NCBI GenBank assembly: GCA_947375135.1
Contig: CANCER010000014.1
Location: forward strand, 1 to 64,000
Reading direction: 5' to 3'
Length of the DNA stretch: 64,000 nt
From: Comamonadaceae bacterium
Lineage (GTDB): Bacteria; Pseudomonadota; Gammaproteobacteria; Burkholderiales; Burkholderiaceae_C
The notes beneath the pieces were generated by a model. That model was not told where the DNA came from, did no database searches, and saw nothing but the letters and a program-made list of their open reading frames with translations. A program made the translations under genes and the position numbers. Below are positions 39,204-47,992 of this stretch, piece by piece. Positions within the stretch are counted from its first letter, which is position 1. Each line of letters opens with the position of its first letter.

Positions 39204-39797
39204 TCAGACGGGGTGAATCACGACCAGCCAGGCGGTGGCGGCGCTCTTGCTGGGGTTGCGAATGCTGTGGCTGCAATCTGCGGGATAACGGGCGGTTTCA
39301 CTGACTTTGAGCTTCTGGCTGGCATCACCCACCTGCAGCTCAATGCTGCCGCTGGCCACACTCAGGTGCTCACGGGTGCCCGGCTCGTGCGGCTGGGAAT
39401 CCAGTGCGCCGCCGGGCTGCAGCCGCAGTTCATACCACTCGAATTGCCCGGCCATCTCCACCGGCCCCAGGATGCGCAACTCGCACAAGCCGTCGGGGCT
39501 GCGCAGCGAGGGCGTGGACTGCGTAGGGACCAAGGTGATAGCAGGTGCAGCGTTCGCTGCCGGCGCGCCGCCCAGCAGTTCGGCAATCGGCACACCCAGT
39601 GCATTGGCCAGACGCCAGACCACGGCCACCGTGGGGTTGGCCTGGGCGCGCTCGATTTGCGACAGCATGGATTTGGAGACGCCCGCCTTGCGAGAGAGTT
39701 CGTCCAGTGACAGGGCCTGTGCCTGGCGCAGCGCGGCCAGGGTATCGCCCACGCGGGGTGGCTCGTTCTGGGCTTCTGGGGGGTTCTTGTGGGCCAT
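39204..39797 (-). CDS. XRE-family regulator with C-terminal cupin domain
   Basis: The 197 residues have an N-terminal helix-turn-helix (LSLDELSRKAGVSKSMLSQIE, about 30-50). A cupin sensor domain follows (PGTREHLSVASGSIELQVGD, WLVVIHPV at the end). Regulators of this build often control amino-acid or amine catabolism next door. Here it is divergent from the threonine catabolic pair kbl-tdh, with 115 bases between the starts. That gap has two TTCGRTATA-type repeats. Confidence 0.9.
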   Translation of the reverse strand: MAHKNPPEAQNEPPRVGDTLAALRQAQALSLDELSRKAGVSKSMLSQIERAQANPTVAVVWRLANALGVPIAELLGGAPAANAAPAITLVPTQSTPSLRSPDGLCELRILGPVEMAGQFEWYELRLQPGGALDSQPHEPGTREHLSVASGSIELQVGDASQKLKVSETARYPADCSHSIRNPSKSAATAWLVVIHPV

Positions 39798-39824
39798 GGC
39801 GGATTACGGTGGGTCTTTGTTTTG

Positions 39825-39854
39825 TTCGGTATAGCGGAATAAAATTCGATATAC
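39825..39854. promoter_or_regulatory. Candidate operator repeats for the XRE-cupin regulator
   Basis: The near-identical words ttcggtatag (39825-39834) and ttcgatatac (39845-39854) lie 20 bases apart, two helical turns, in the A+T-rich gap between the divergent regulator and kbl. Their place and spacing suit binding of a dimeric helix-turn-helix protein; binding itself is not shown. Confidence 0.45.
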
Positions 39855-39912
39855 TGTAATTTTTGACAATCGTCGAACCATTGTGCCAGACGCCCAAACC
39901 CGAGGTGCCGCC

Positions 39913-41139
39913 ATGACTGTCAGCCATCCTTTTTATGCCCATCTGACCCGGGAGCTCGACGGCATTCGTGCCGCCGGCCTGTACAAGTCCGAGCGCATCA
40001 TCGCCACGCCCCAGGGCGCGCACATCCGCATCAAGACGGCTGACGGCGGTGAGCGCGCGGTGTTGAATTTTTGTGCCAACAACTATCTGGGTTTGTCCTC
40101 ACACCCTGCGGTGGTGCAGGCAGCGCACGAGGCGCTGCGCACACACGGCTATGGCCTGAGCTCGGTGCGTTTTATTTGCGGCACGCAGGACCTGCACAAG
40201 GCATTGGAGGCGCGACTTTCGCGCTTTCTGGGTATGGAAGACACCATCCTGTACGCGGCAGCCTTTGACGCCAACGGGGGGCTGTTCGAGCCGCTGCTGG
40301 GCGAGGAGGATGCTGTGATCAGCGACGCACTGAACCATGCCTCCATCATTGACGGCATCCGGTTGTGCAAGGCGCGCAAGTTCCGTTACGCCCACAACGA
40401 CATGGTGGACCTGGAGCGTTGTCTGGGAGAGGCGCGTGCCGGTGGCGCGCGCCATGTGCTGGTGTTCACCGATGGCGTTTTTTCCATGGACGGTACGGTG
40501 GCCCGACTCGACACCATGCGCGCGCTGTGCGACCGTTTTGACGCCCTGCTGGGTGTGGACGAATGCCATGCCAGTGGCTTCATGGGCAAGACCGGGCGCG
40601 GCACCCATGAGTTTCGCGGCGTGTTTGGCAAGGTGGACATCATCACGGGCACGCTGGGCAAGGCCTTGGGTGGCGCTTCCGGCGGCTTTACCAGCGCGCG
40701 CCGCGAGGTGGTGGAGCTGCTGCGTCAGCGCTCGCGGCCCTACCTGTTCTCCAACACGGTGGCGCCGGTCATTGTGGGCGCTTCACTCGCTGTGCTGGAT
40801 TTGCTGGAAGGCTCCACGGCCCTGCGCGACCAGCTGGAAGACAACACGCGCTATTTTCGCCAGGCTATTCACGCGGCCGGCTTCGACATCAAGCCCGGTG
40901 AGCACGCCATCGTGCCCATCATGGTCTATGACGCGGAGCTGGCGCAAAAGCTGGCTGCGCGCATGCTGGAGTTGGGCATCTACGTGGTCGGCTTTTTCTT
41001 CCCGGTGGTGCCCAAAGGCCAGGCGCGCATCCGTGTGCAGATGAGCGCCTTGCACAGTCGCGCCGATCTGGAGCAGGCCGTGGCCGCGTTCACCCAGGCC
41101 GGGCGCGAGTTGGGTCTGATTGGGGCGGAGCAGGCATGA
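39913..41139 (+). CDS. kbl: Glycine C-acetyltransferase (2-amino-3-ketobutyrate CoA ligase)
   Basis: PLP enzyme that splits 2-amino-3-oxobutyrate with CoA into glycine and acetyl-CoA. ATG 39913 ([20 protein letters not shown]) gives 408 residues. Signatures are [60 protein letters not shown] and the PLP-lysine segment [15 protein letters not shown]. The next gene overlaps its stop by four bases and supplies the preceding dehydrogenase step. Confidence 0.95.
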   Translation: MTVSHPFYAHLTRELDGIRAAGLYKSERIIATPQGAHIRIKTADGGERAVLNFCANNYLGLSSHPAVVQAAHEALRTHGYGLSSVRFICGTQDLHKALEARLSRFLGMEDTILYAAAFDANGGLFEPLLGEEDAVISDALNHASIIDGIRLCKARKFRYAHNDMVDLERCLGEARAGGARHVLVFTDGVFSMDGTVARLDTMRALCDRFDALLGVDECHASGFMGKTGRGTHEFRGVFGKVDIITGTLGKALGGASGGFTSARREVVELLRQRSRPYLFSNTVAPVIVGASLAVLDLLEGSTALRDQLEDNTRYFRQAIHAAGFDIKPGEHAIVPIMVYDAELAQKLAARMLELGIYVVGFFFPVVPKGQARIRVQMSALHSRADLEQAVAAFTQAGRELGLIGAEQA

Positions 41140-42086
41140 GTCCCAAAATTCTGATCGTCGGAGCCAATGGCCAGATCGGCACCGAGCTGACGGTGGCCCT
41201 CGCCGCACGGCATGGCAAGGAGTCCGTGGTCACCAGCGATCTGGCACCGAGCGGGCGTGTCGTTGGCGTGCACCATGAAATGCTGGACGCTACCGAGGCC
41301 TCGGCTCTGACGGAAATCGTGGAGCGCAACGGCATCACGCACATTTACCTGTTGGCTGCGGCCCTGTCGGCGCGTGGTGAGCAGCACCCGCAGTGGGCCT
41401 GGGAACTGAACATGAAGGGCCTGCTCAATGTGCTGGAGCTGGCGCGCACGCACAGGCTCGCGCGTGTGTTTTGGCCCAGCTCCATCGCCGCCTTCGGCCC
41501 CACCACGCCACGCGATGCCACGCCGCAAAAAACCATCATGGAGCCGACCACGATTTACGGCATCTCCAAGCTGGCGGGCGAGGGCTGGTGCGCCTGGTAC
41601 CACCGCAACCACGGTATCGATGTGCGCAGCCTGCGCTACCCCGGCCTGATCAGTTGGAAGACGCTGCCCGGAGGCGGCACCACCGACTACGCCATCGACA
41701 TCTTCCACTCGGCTTTGAAGACCGGGCGTTACACCAGCTTTTTGGGGCCCCACACGCGCTTGCCCATGATGTACATGCCCGACGCGATACGCGCCACGCT
41801 GGAGCTGATGGAGGCACCGTCAGACCACGTGAAGGAGCGCGGCTCTTACAACCTGGCGGCGGTGAGCTTTACGCCAGAAGAAATGGCGGCGGCCATCCGC
41901 AAGCGCATTCCGGGTTTTGTGATCGACTATGCGCCGGACTTCCGTCAGGCCATTGCCGACAGCTGGCCGCGCACGATTGATGACGCGACGGCCCAGGCCG
42001 ACTGGGGTTGGCGCGCACATTTCGATCTGGACGCCATCGTGGCGGACATGCTGGATAACCTGGGTCGTACACGGGCCCCTCTTTAA
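41136..42086 (+). CDS. tdh: L-threonine 3-dehydrogenase, NAD-dependent epimerase type
   Basis: The 316-residue SDR-like protein begins with the Rossmann motif [19 protein letters not shown]. It has the catalytic YGISKLAGE with the Ser/Thr segment [14 protein letters not shown]. Such epimerase-type threonine dehydrogenases are known from Cupriavidus, Flavobacterium and others; the medium-chain zinc type is absent here. With Kbl it converts threonine to glycine and acetyl-CoA. Its 3' end overlaps by four bases the end of the convergent TPR gene. Confidence 0.9.
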   Translation: MSPKILIVGANGQIGTELTVALAARHGKESVVTSDLAPSGRVVGVHHEMLDATEASALTEIVERNGITHIYLLAAALSARGEQHPQWAWELNMKGLLNVLELARTHRLARVFWPSSIAAFGPTTPRDATPQKTIMEPTTIYGISKLAGEGWCAWYHRNHGIDVRSLRYPGLISWKTLPGGGTTDYAIDIFHSALKTGRYTSFLGPHTRLPMMYMPDAIRATLELMEAPSDHVKERGSYNLAAVSFTPEEMAAAIRKRIPGFVIDYAPDFRQAIADSWPRTIDDATAQADWGWRAHFDLDAIVADMLDNLGRTRAPL

Positions 42087-42751
42087 GGCCGCGGCATTTT
42101 GAACTGCAGTTCTGCAACGAACTTCTTGTCCATTTCGGCGCCGCGAGGTGTGGCCTGCGCTGCTTTGACCTTGTCCCACGCCGCAGCGTATTGGCCGGTG
42201 TAATAGAGCGCGATGGCCCAGTTCTGCAGGTTGAGGGTGCTTTGCGGTGCGCGCGCTTGAAGCTGCGCAAAGCGCTTGAAGGCTTCGTCCAGCAGTTTTT
42301 TATCACCGAGCTTGACGCCGGCCAGTGACAGGGCGCGTGCGTAGTCCACGGCAAAGTCCACATCAAAGCCGATCAGGCGATTGGCCTCGCCAAACAACTT
42401 CAATGATTCCGCAGGCTTGCCCCGGTTGGCCTCGATTTGTCCCATGCCCCAGAGCGCGTTGCCGTTGTGGCCCTGCAGCAGCCAGGCCTGGTTGAAGCGC
42501 TGCATGGCCTCGTCACCTTTGCCTTGGCGCAGCACCACCCAGCCGCGGGCTGCAAATTCGGCAGAAGCCCTTTTGCGGTCGCCGTGGAACTGCGCTTCGG
42601 CGTCAGCAAGGACTTTTTGTACTTCCACAGCCAAGTTGGCATCGCCAGCCTGCGCACCATACTTGGGCAGTAAGGCGGAAATCTGGGCAAATAAGGGGTT
42701 GCATAGCAGGGCGGCAAGCAGAATCGACAGGGTGGGGGCTGTTCTCGGCAT
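42083..42751 (-). CDS. Exported tetratricopeptide-repeat protein
   Basis: ATG 42751 (MPRTAPTLSILLAALLCNPLFAQ, signal peptide) gives 222 residues of helical repeats with TPR spacing (EFAARGWVVLRQGKGDEAMQ, QAWLLQGHNGNALWGMGQIE, WAIALYYTGQYAAAWDKVKA). No enzyme motif is seen, so it probably acts as a protein-binding scaffold in the periplasm. It stands alone between tdh and the efp terminator. Confidence 0.8.
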   Translation of the reverse strand: MPRTAPTLSILLAALLCNPLFAQISALLPKYGAQAGDANLAVEVQKVLADAEAQFHGDRKRASAEFAARGWVVLRQGKGDEAMQRFNQAWLLQGHNGNALWGMGQIEANRGKPAESLKLFGEANRLIGFDVDFAVDYARALSLAGVKLGDKKLLDEAFKRFAQLQARAPQSTLNLQNWAIALYYTGQYAAAWDKVKAAQATPRGAEMDKKFVAELQFKMPRP

Positions 42752-42832
42752 GGCGGCGTCTTCCAATCAAGATACTGCATATTTTCCTATGGCCAGTCGA
42801 AGTTGTCTTGATCTGCGCCGGATTCAGCGGCG

Positions 42833-42862
42833 CAAAAAAAAGCCCCACCGGGGTGGGGCTTT
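42833..42862 (-). terminator. Terminator of efp
   Basis: Stem agcccca / tggggct with the loop cc-gg, and an eight-base T-run on the minus strand (A-run at 42833-42841 on the plus strand). It lies 33 bases past the efp stop in the right orientation. Confidence 0.9.
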
Positions 42863-42895
42863 GGCAGCTTGGGGTCTGGCCCCGGCTTCAAAGGC

Positions 42896-43450
42896 TTACA
42901 CGCGCTTGCGGTATTCGCCCGTGCGGGTGTCGATTTCGACCTTGTCACCTTGGGCCACAAAGATCGGCACGCCGATCTCGAATCCGGTCGCAATCTTGGC
43001 GGGCTTGAGCACCTTGCCGGAGGTATCGCCCTTGACGGCGGGTTCGGTCCAGGTGATTTCACGCACCACGCCGGTGGGCAACTCAACCGAGATGGCCTTG
43101 CCGTCATAGAACACCACTTCGAGTTCCATGCCGTCTTCCAGGTAGTTCAGCGCGTCGCCCATGTTCTCGGCTTCCACTTCGTACTGGTTGTAGTCGGCGT
43201 CCATGCACACGTACATGGGATCGGCAAAGTAAGAGTAGGTGCAGTCTTTCTTGTCCAGGATGACTTGATCCATCTTGTCGTCAGCCTTGAACACCACTTC
43301 GGTACCGAAGTTGGCAATCAGGCTCTTGAGCTTCATGCGCACGGTAGCGGAGTTACGGCCGCCTCGGCTGTATTCGGTTTTCAGCACGACCATCGGGTCC
43401 TTGCCGTGCATGATGACGTTGCCGGCGCGGATTTCTTGAGCGATTTTCAT
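42896..43450 (-). CDS. efp: Translation elongation factor P
   Basis: EF-P rescues ribosomes stalled at polyproline. ATG 43450 ([20 protein letters not shown]) gives 184 residues with three beta domains. The modification loop reads YSRGGRNSA, placing Arg at position 32. Arg32 is the residue rhamnosylated by EarP, and earP lies immediately upstream on the same strand, so the modification route is consistent. Between them (43516-43540) lies a ggggtg / cacccc hairpin in the efp leader that could tune expression. Confidence 0.97.
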   Translation of the reverse strand: MKIAQEIRAGNVIMHGKDPMVVLKTEYSRGGRNSATVRMKLKSLIANFGTEVVFKADDKMDQVILDKKDCTYSYFADPMYVCMDADYNQYEVEAENMGDALNYLEDGMELEVVFYDGKAISVELPTGVVREITWTEPAVKGDTSGKVLKPAKIATGFEIGVPIFVAQGDKVEIDTRTGEYRKRV

Positions 43451-43573
43451 AAATGTCTGGTAGCAGTTGCAGCTGCAGGCCACAGGCCATCAGCTTAAGG
43501 TATGCCGCATTCCGCGGCGGGGTGTGATCTGCCACCCCAATTTTTCGGGGCAAGATCAGCAAAGCCTTGAATT

Positions 43574-44716
43574 TTAACGTTTTTTCTGCACGAATTGGAG
43601 CAGGCTGGTGCTCAGGTCCGGCAATTTGAATAGCTGTTGCCGAGCCGCCTGCACTTGCGCCTGCCATTCTTCGCCCTCACTTGCGTTTAAGGGCCGCAGC
43701 GAATGGGGGTGCGGCGGTGTCGCCGTCAGTCCGTTCCAGGCTCTGTGCAGGCTGCGCACAGCTGCACTGAAGTGGAGTGCTTCCATAAACGCCTCCAACT
43801 TGGGGGCGTGGGCCTGATCGTCTTGGGGGTAAATATGCCAGACGAACGGCCGCCCGGCCCACAGGGCGCGTAGAACCGAGTCTTCTCCGCGCACAAAGTT
43901 GATATCGCAATTTGTCAGCAAACCGTCGTAGTCGGTTTGTGTCAGCGCGGGCAGGTGGCTGATTTGTAAACGGTTGCGCGTGGTATCGGTTCCCAACACG
44001 GCGCGTACGGCGTTGCCGGCCCGTCCCGCAGTGACCAGCAACAAGAGGGGCTCGGGCAAGCCGGCCAGATGTTCCAGCACGGCCTTGAGCATTGGCGGCT
44101 CGTAGCAAAACAGGGACAACACACGCTCGCCTTGCCACTGAACGCCGATCCGCGAGAAAAACTGCGCGCGGGTGGCTGCAACCGGCGGTTGCCACCTGGC
44201 AGCCAGGGTCTGTTCCCGCAAAAGCCCGCCTGTTTGCGTGCCGAAGCCGGGGTAAAAAAAGTACTTGGTCCAGCCCTTGGCAGGCCCGTGCATGACGGGG
44301 GAGGGCAGGCCATGCGAGCGCTCGACATAGGGTTCGGCTGACAGGTATTCCAGATTGAGCCAAACCGGCTTGGCGCTGGGACCGACCCGGGCTGCGTCAA
44401 ATCCTGAACTGGCAATGGCCCGCGCATAGTGCGTGACAAAGGGTTGCGGGACGTCACAGCCAAAGGCTTCTATCCAGACGTCGGCGCAAAGCATGCCTTC
44501 CAGCGCTTGAACGCTTTGGGCTTTTCCCCAGGCCAGCACCTGTATGCCGGGCCATTGGCCCTCTAATGCGCCGGGTGCCATCCAGCGTAAGGCACTGACG
44601 TCGTCCACCCAAAGCCGCACGGTATGCCCCCGCGCTGCCAGGTCGGCGCTGAGGCGCCAGCACACGCCGATGTCACCAAAGTTGTCGATTACGCGGCAAA
44701 AAATATCCCAGAGCAT
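43574..44716 (-). CDS. earP: EF-P arginine rhamnosyltransferase
   Basis: EarP attaches rhamnose from dTDP-rhamnose to Arg32 of EF-P. ATG 44716 ([20 protein letters not shown]) gives 380 residues of GT-B fold. Conserved parts are [41 protein letters not shown] and the nucleotide-sugar site [21 protein letters not shown] start nine bases upstream (44725, MQPMLW) is equally in frame. The frame stays open far into the antisense of uvrC, but that part is a shadow. The start lies inside a perfect palindrome shared with uvrC. Confidence 0.94.
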   Translation of the reverse strand: MLWDIFCRVIDNFGDIGVCWRLSADLAARGHTVRLWVDDVSALRWMAPGALEGQWPGIQVLAWGKAQSVQALEGMLCADVWIEAFGCDVPQPFVTHYARAIASSGFDAARVGPSAKPVWLNLEYLSAEPYVERSHGLPSPVMHGPAKGWTKYFFYPGFGTQTGGLLREQTLAARWQPPVAATRAQFFSRIGVQWQGERVLSLFCYEPPMLKAVLEHLAGLPEPLLLLVTAGRAGNAVRAVLGTDTTRNRLQISHLPALTQTDYDGLLTNCDINFVRGEDSVLRALWAGRPFVWHIYPQDDQAHAPKLEAFMEALHFSAAVRSLHRAWNGLTATPPHPHSLRPLNASEGEEWQAQVQAARQQLFKLPDLSTSLLQFVQKKR

Positions 44717-44749
44717 GGGCTGCATTGTCCATGGACAATGCAGCCCATG
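44714..44749. repeat. Perfect 36-bp palindrome covering the divergent earP and uvrC starts
   Basis: The sequence from catgggctgcattgtcc to ggacaatgcagcccatg is an exact palindrome. Read outward on either strand it gives atgcagcccatg, so both genes have two in-frame ATG codons within it. The two closest ATG codons are only 12 bases apart, leaving no room for conventional promoters between the genes. It may be a binding site or a fold-back that affects initiation. Confidence 0.85.
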
Positions 44750-46726
44750 ATTTCTGAGCATTCCGAAGACCTGTTGCGTGATGTGGCGTCCCTGCCACCG
44801 CTGCCAGGCGTTTACCGCTACTTCGACGCCCAGGGCCAGGTGCTGTATGTGGGTAAGGCCATTAACCTGAAAAAGCGGGTGTCCAGTTACTTTCAGAAGA
44901 ACCATGGCGGCACCCGCATCGGCCACATGGTGAGCAAAATCGTGCGGCTGGAGACCACGGTCGTGCGCTCGGAGGCTGAAGCGCTGCTGCTGGAAAACAA
45001 CCTGATCAAGACGCTCAATCCCAAATACAACATTCTGTTCCGGGACGACAAGAGCTATCCGTATCTCAAGATGTCCGGCCAGGCGCCTACGGCCAAGCGC
45101 CCGGCGCTGGAGGGTTTCAGCGATGCGCCCGTGGGCGTGCGCATGGTGCCCAACCCCAATGCCTTTGCCCGCGTGTCCTATTACCGGGGTGGCGTGGAGA
45201 AAAAACACCGCTACTTCGGGCCCTACCCCAGTGCCTGGGCTGTCAAGGAAGCCATTCTGTTGATGCAAAAAGTGTTTCGCCTGCGTACGTGCGAAGACCC
45301 TGTCTTCAGCAACCGTACCAGGCCTTGCCTGCTCTACCAGATCAAGCGGTGTTCGGCGCCCTGTGTGGGCCATATCAACGCGGCAGACTACGCGCAGGAT
45401 GTGGCCAATGCCGAGCGTTTTTTGCGAGGTGATGCACGCGAGGTGATGCAGGAGCTCGAGACCCGCATGATGGCCTACGCCGATCGGCTGGAGTTTGAGC
45501 AGGCCGCAGAAATCCGCAACCAGGTGGCGGCACTCTCCAATGTGCTGCACCAGCAGTCGGTCGACAACGTGTCGGACCGTGATGTCGACATCCTGGCCGT
45601 CAAGGTGCAGGGTGGCAAAGCCTGTGTCAATCTCGCCATGGTGCGTGGAGGACGGCATCTGGGGGACCGACCGTATTTTCCAGTGCACGTGGAAGAGGCT
45701 GCAAGCCTGGAGGATGCCGATGAAGCAGCACGCCCCAGCGTCGAAGTTCAGGTGCTGGAAGCCTTTTTGGCCCAGCACTATATTGATGTACCCATGCCTT
45801 CGGTGCTGGTGGTCAGTGATCCGGTCGGTAAGGATTTGCTGAAAGCCTTGTCGGAGCAAATCGGAGTCAAGGTCTCAGCCATTCACCAGCCCAGGGAGCA
45901 GCGCCGCGCCTGGCTCGACATGGCGCAAACCAATGCAGCGCTGCAACTGGCGCGTTTACTGGCGGAAGAAGGCTCGCAACAGGCACGCACGCGGGCGCTT
46001 GCCGAGGCGCTGGATCTGGCGGTCGAAGCGCTGGACGAGTTGCGAATCGAATGTTTTGACATCTCCCACACCGCAGGTGAAAACACCCAGGCCTCGTGTG
46101 TGGTGTTTCATCACCACAAGATGCAGAACGGAGAGTACCGCCGCTACAACATCGAAGGCATCACCGGGGGCGATGACTACGCTGCCATGCGCCAGGTGCT
46201 GATGCGGCGTTACAGCAAATTGGCAGAGGCGCTGAACGAGGCCAAGCACAGTGGCGTGCTGCCGGCAGGCACGGGGCGGCTGCCCGACTTGGTACTGGTC
46301 GATGGGGGCAAGGGCCAGGTGGCGATGGCGCGCGAGGTGTTTGTGTCGCTGGGGCTGGACCTGTCGCTGATCGTCGGCGTGGAAAAGGGCGAGGGCCGCA
46401 AGGTCGGGCTGGAGGAATTGGTGTTTGCCGATGGCCGCGACAAGGTCTACCTGGGGGCCGATTCTGCTGCGCTGATGCTGGTGGCGCAGATTCGCGACGA
46501 GGCGCATCGCTTCGCCATTACAGGTATGCGCGCGCAACGCGCCAAGGTGCGCGTTGGTGGGGGCAAACTGGAAGAGATCGCCGGCATCGGGCCCAAGCGC
46601 CGCGCCAAATTGTTGCAGCGCTTTGGCGGCGTGCGCGGTGTGGCCCTGGCCAGCGCAGAAGACATTGCCTCGGTAGAGGGGATCTCGCGGGAACTGGCGG
46701 AAGATATCTACAGAGCGCTGCACTAG
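44747..46726 (+). CDS. uvrC: Excinuclease ABC subunit C
   Basis: UvrC makes both incisions in nucleotide excision repair. From ATG 44747 ([20 protein letters not shown]) there are 659 residues; ATG 44738 is also possible. The N-terminal GIY-YIG nuclease shows [20 protein letters not shown]. The four-Cys-like region CPF-type reads [21 protein letters not shown] motif ([16 protein letters not shown]), the RNase H-like nuclease ([29 protein letters not shown]) and the helix-hairpin-helix tail ([18 protein letters not shown]) follow. pgsA lies 93 bases downstream, a common neighbour. Confidence 0.97.
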   Translation: MISEHSEDLLRDVASLPPLPGVYRYFDAQGQVLYVGKAINLKKRVSSYFQKNHGGTRIGHMVSKIVRLETTVVRSEAEALLLENNLIKTLNPKYNILFRDDKSYPYLKMSGQAPTAKRPALEGFSDAPVGVRMVPNPNAFARVSYYRGGVEKKHRYFGPYPSAWAVKEAILLMQKVFRLRTCEDPVFSNRTRPCLLYQIKRCSAPCVGHINAADYAQDVANAERFLRGDAREVMQELETRMMAYADRLEFEQAAEIRNQVAALSNVLHQQSVDNVSDRDVDILAVKVQGGKACVNLAMVRGGRHLGDRPYFPVHVEEAASLEDADEAARPSVEVQVLEAFLAQHYIDVPMPSVLVVSDPVGKDLLKALSEQIGVKVSAIHQPREQRRAWLDMAQTNAALQLARLLAEEGSQQARTRALAEALDLAVEALDELRIECFDISHTAGENTQASCVVFHHHKMQNGEYRRYNIEGITGGDDYAAMRQVLMRRYSKLAEALNEAKHSGVLPAGTGRLPDLVLVDGGKGQVAMAREVFVSLGLDLSLIVGVEKGEGRKVGLEELVFADGRDKVYLGADSAALMLVAQIRDEAHRFAITGMRAQRAKVRVGGGKLEEIAGIGPKRRAKLLQRFGGVRGVALASAEDIASVEGISRELAEDIYRALH

Positions 46727-46819
46727 GGCCGCCCAACCTGCCGTGCCAAGCCCCCGCGAGGCTGTAATCCTTCTTGAAGCGGCCCGTGGAATGCATGGAT
46801 TGGCGTGCCACAATGGCGT

Positions 46820-47395
46820 ATGTTTTTGACCATTCCCACCATCATGACCTGGGCGCGCATAGCCGCAATTCCATTCATTGTGGGGGTGTTCTATTTGCCC
46901 GATGCATGGCTCAACGTAGCCGACAAAAACCTTGCGGCGACCGTGATGTTCGTGCTGTTCGCGGCCACTGACTGGCTGGATGGCTACTTGGCGCGCAAGT
47001 TAAACCAGACTTCATCCTTTGGTGCCTTTCTGGATCCGGTAGCCGACAAATTTTTGGTCTGTGCGTGTGTGCTGGTGCTGGTGCATCTGGGCCGCACGGA
47101 TGTGTTTGTTGCACTCATCATCATCGGGCGCGAGATCGCCATTTCGGCTTTGCGCGAGTGGATGGCGCAGATCGGCGCTTCCAAGAGCGTCGCCGTGCAC
47201 ATGATTGGGAAGTTTAAAACCGTGGTGCAGATGTTTGCCATCCCTTTTTTGTTGTTTGATGGCAGGTTGTTCGGCCTGATCAATACCCATGTGTGGGGTG
47301 TTGCATTGATCTGGGCTGCTGCGGTGCTGACGGTCTGGTCCATGGTGTACTACCTGCAAAAGGCGCTGCCAGAAATTCGCGCACGTACGCGCTAA
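46820..47395 (+). CDS. pgsA: CDP-diacylglycerol-glycerol-3-phosphate 3-phosphatidyltransferase
   Basis: Inner-membrane enzyme that makes phosphatidylglycerol phosphate. ATG 46820 (MFLTIPTIMTWARIAAIPFI) gives 191 residues. They include the CDP-alcohol phosphotransferase motif TDWLDGYLARKLNQTSSFGAFLDPVADK, split here as DWLDGYLAR and GAFLDPVADK. Several membrane helices are present. The order uvrC-pgsA is widespread in proteobacteria. Confidence 0.94.
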   Translation: MFLTIPTIMTWARIAAIPFIVGVFYLPDAWLNVADKNLAATVMFVLFAATDWLDGYLARKLNQTSSFGAFLDPVADKFLVCACVLVLVHLGRTDVFVALIIIGREIAISALREWMAQIGASKSVAVHMIGKFKTVVQMFAIPFLLFDGRLFGLINTHVWGVALIWAAAVLTVWSMVYYLQKALPEIRARTR

Positions 47396-47453
47396 GTCGG
47401 CAAAAATGCCATTAGAATTACGGTCCGCGATGTTTTAAACGTTGCTTAGCGTA

Positions 47454-47482
47454 TTGACACAAAAAAGCACGTTGGCTTTAAT
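47454..47482 (+). promoter_or_regulatory. Sigma-70 promoter of the HU gene
   Basis: A perfect -35 box ttgaca (47454-47459) and a -10 box tttaat (47477-47482) are separated by 17 bases, about 80 bases before the HU start. This is the clearest promoter in the window and suits an abundant protein. Confidence 0.85.
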
Positions 47483-47563
47483 GGGATGCGGCAGTTGTGG
47501 CTGCTTTTTACTCCCTCCTATAAAAACAATTTCAACATCTTTGCCTAGCTTAAAGGGGTCTTT

Positions 47564-47836
47564 GTGAATAAAACTGAATTGATTGAACACATTGCAAAAC
47601 ATGCGGATATTTCCAAGGCTGCTGCTACGCGCGCGCTGGAATCAACCATTGGTGCAGTGAAGACGACCCTCAAAAAAGGTGGCTCTGTGTCACTTGTTGG
47701 TTTTGGTACATTTGCGGTGGGCAAACGTGCTGCCCGTACAGGCCGCAATCCGCGTACTGGTGAAGCGATTAAGATCAAGGCTGCAAAAGTTCCGAAGTTT
47801 CGCCCAGGCAAGGCATTGAAAGATGCATTGAACTGA
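47564..47836 (+). CDS. hup: DNA-binding protein HU
   Basis: The 90-residue nucleoid protein starts with GTG at 47564 behind the ribosome site aaagggg. It shows the HU fold: [20 protein letters not shown], then [22 protein letters not shown] (the DNA-binding arm) and [16 protein letters not shown] at the end. It is followed after 17 bases by tRNA-Val, and the two may be cotranscribed. Confidence 0.96.
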   Translation: MNKTELIEHIAKHADISKAAATRALESTIGAVKTTLKKGGSVSLVGFGTFAVGKRAARTGRNPRTGEAIKIKAAKVPKFRPGKALKDALN

Positions 47837-47853
47837 GCCCAGGTTTTCAGGTG

Positions 47854-47929
47854 GGGTGATTAGCTCAGTTGGTAGAGCGGCGCCTTTACACGGCGTAGGT
47901 CGGCGGTTCGAGCCCGTCATCACCCACCA
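47854..47929 (+). tRNA. tRNA-Val (anticodon TAC)
   Basis: The 76 bases fold into a complete cloverleaf: acceptor gggtgat / atcaccc, D arm gctcagttggtagagc, anticodon loop ctttacac with TAC, T arm with ggttcgagcc, and an encoded CCA end. A rho-independent terminator follows nine bases later. Confidence 0.97.
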
Positions 47930-47937
47930 CCCAAGCA

Positions 47938-47968
47938 AAGGCGAACAAGTTTGTTCGCCTTTTTTTTG
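47938..47968 (+). terminator. Terminator after tRNA-Val
   Basis: Stem aaggcgaaca / tgttcgcctt with a short loop, followed by eight T's. Confidence 0.92.
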
Positions 47969-47992
47969 TTGATTTGATGGAGAGTTAAGCGC

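Noticed and set aside
44717-45859. Extended N-terminus of earP running antisense through uvrC
   Set aside because: Homology to EarP begins at MLWDIFCRV; the upstream part is the shadow of uvrC.
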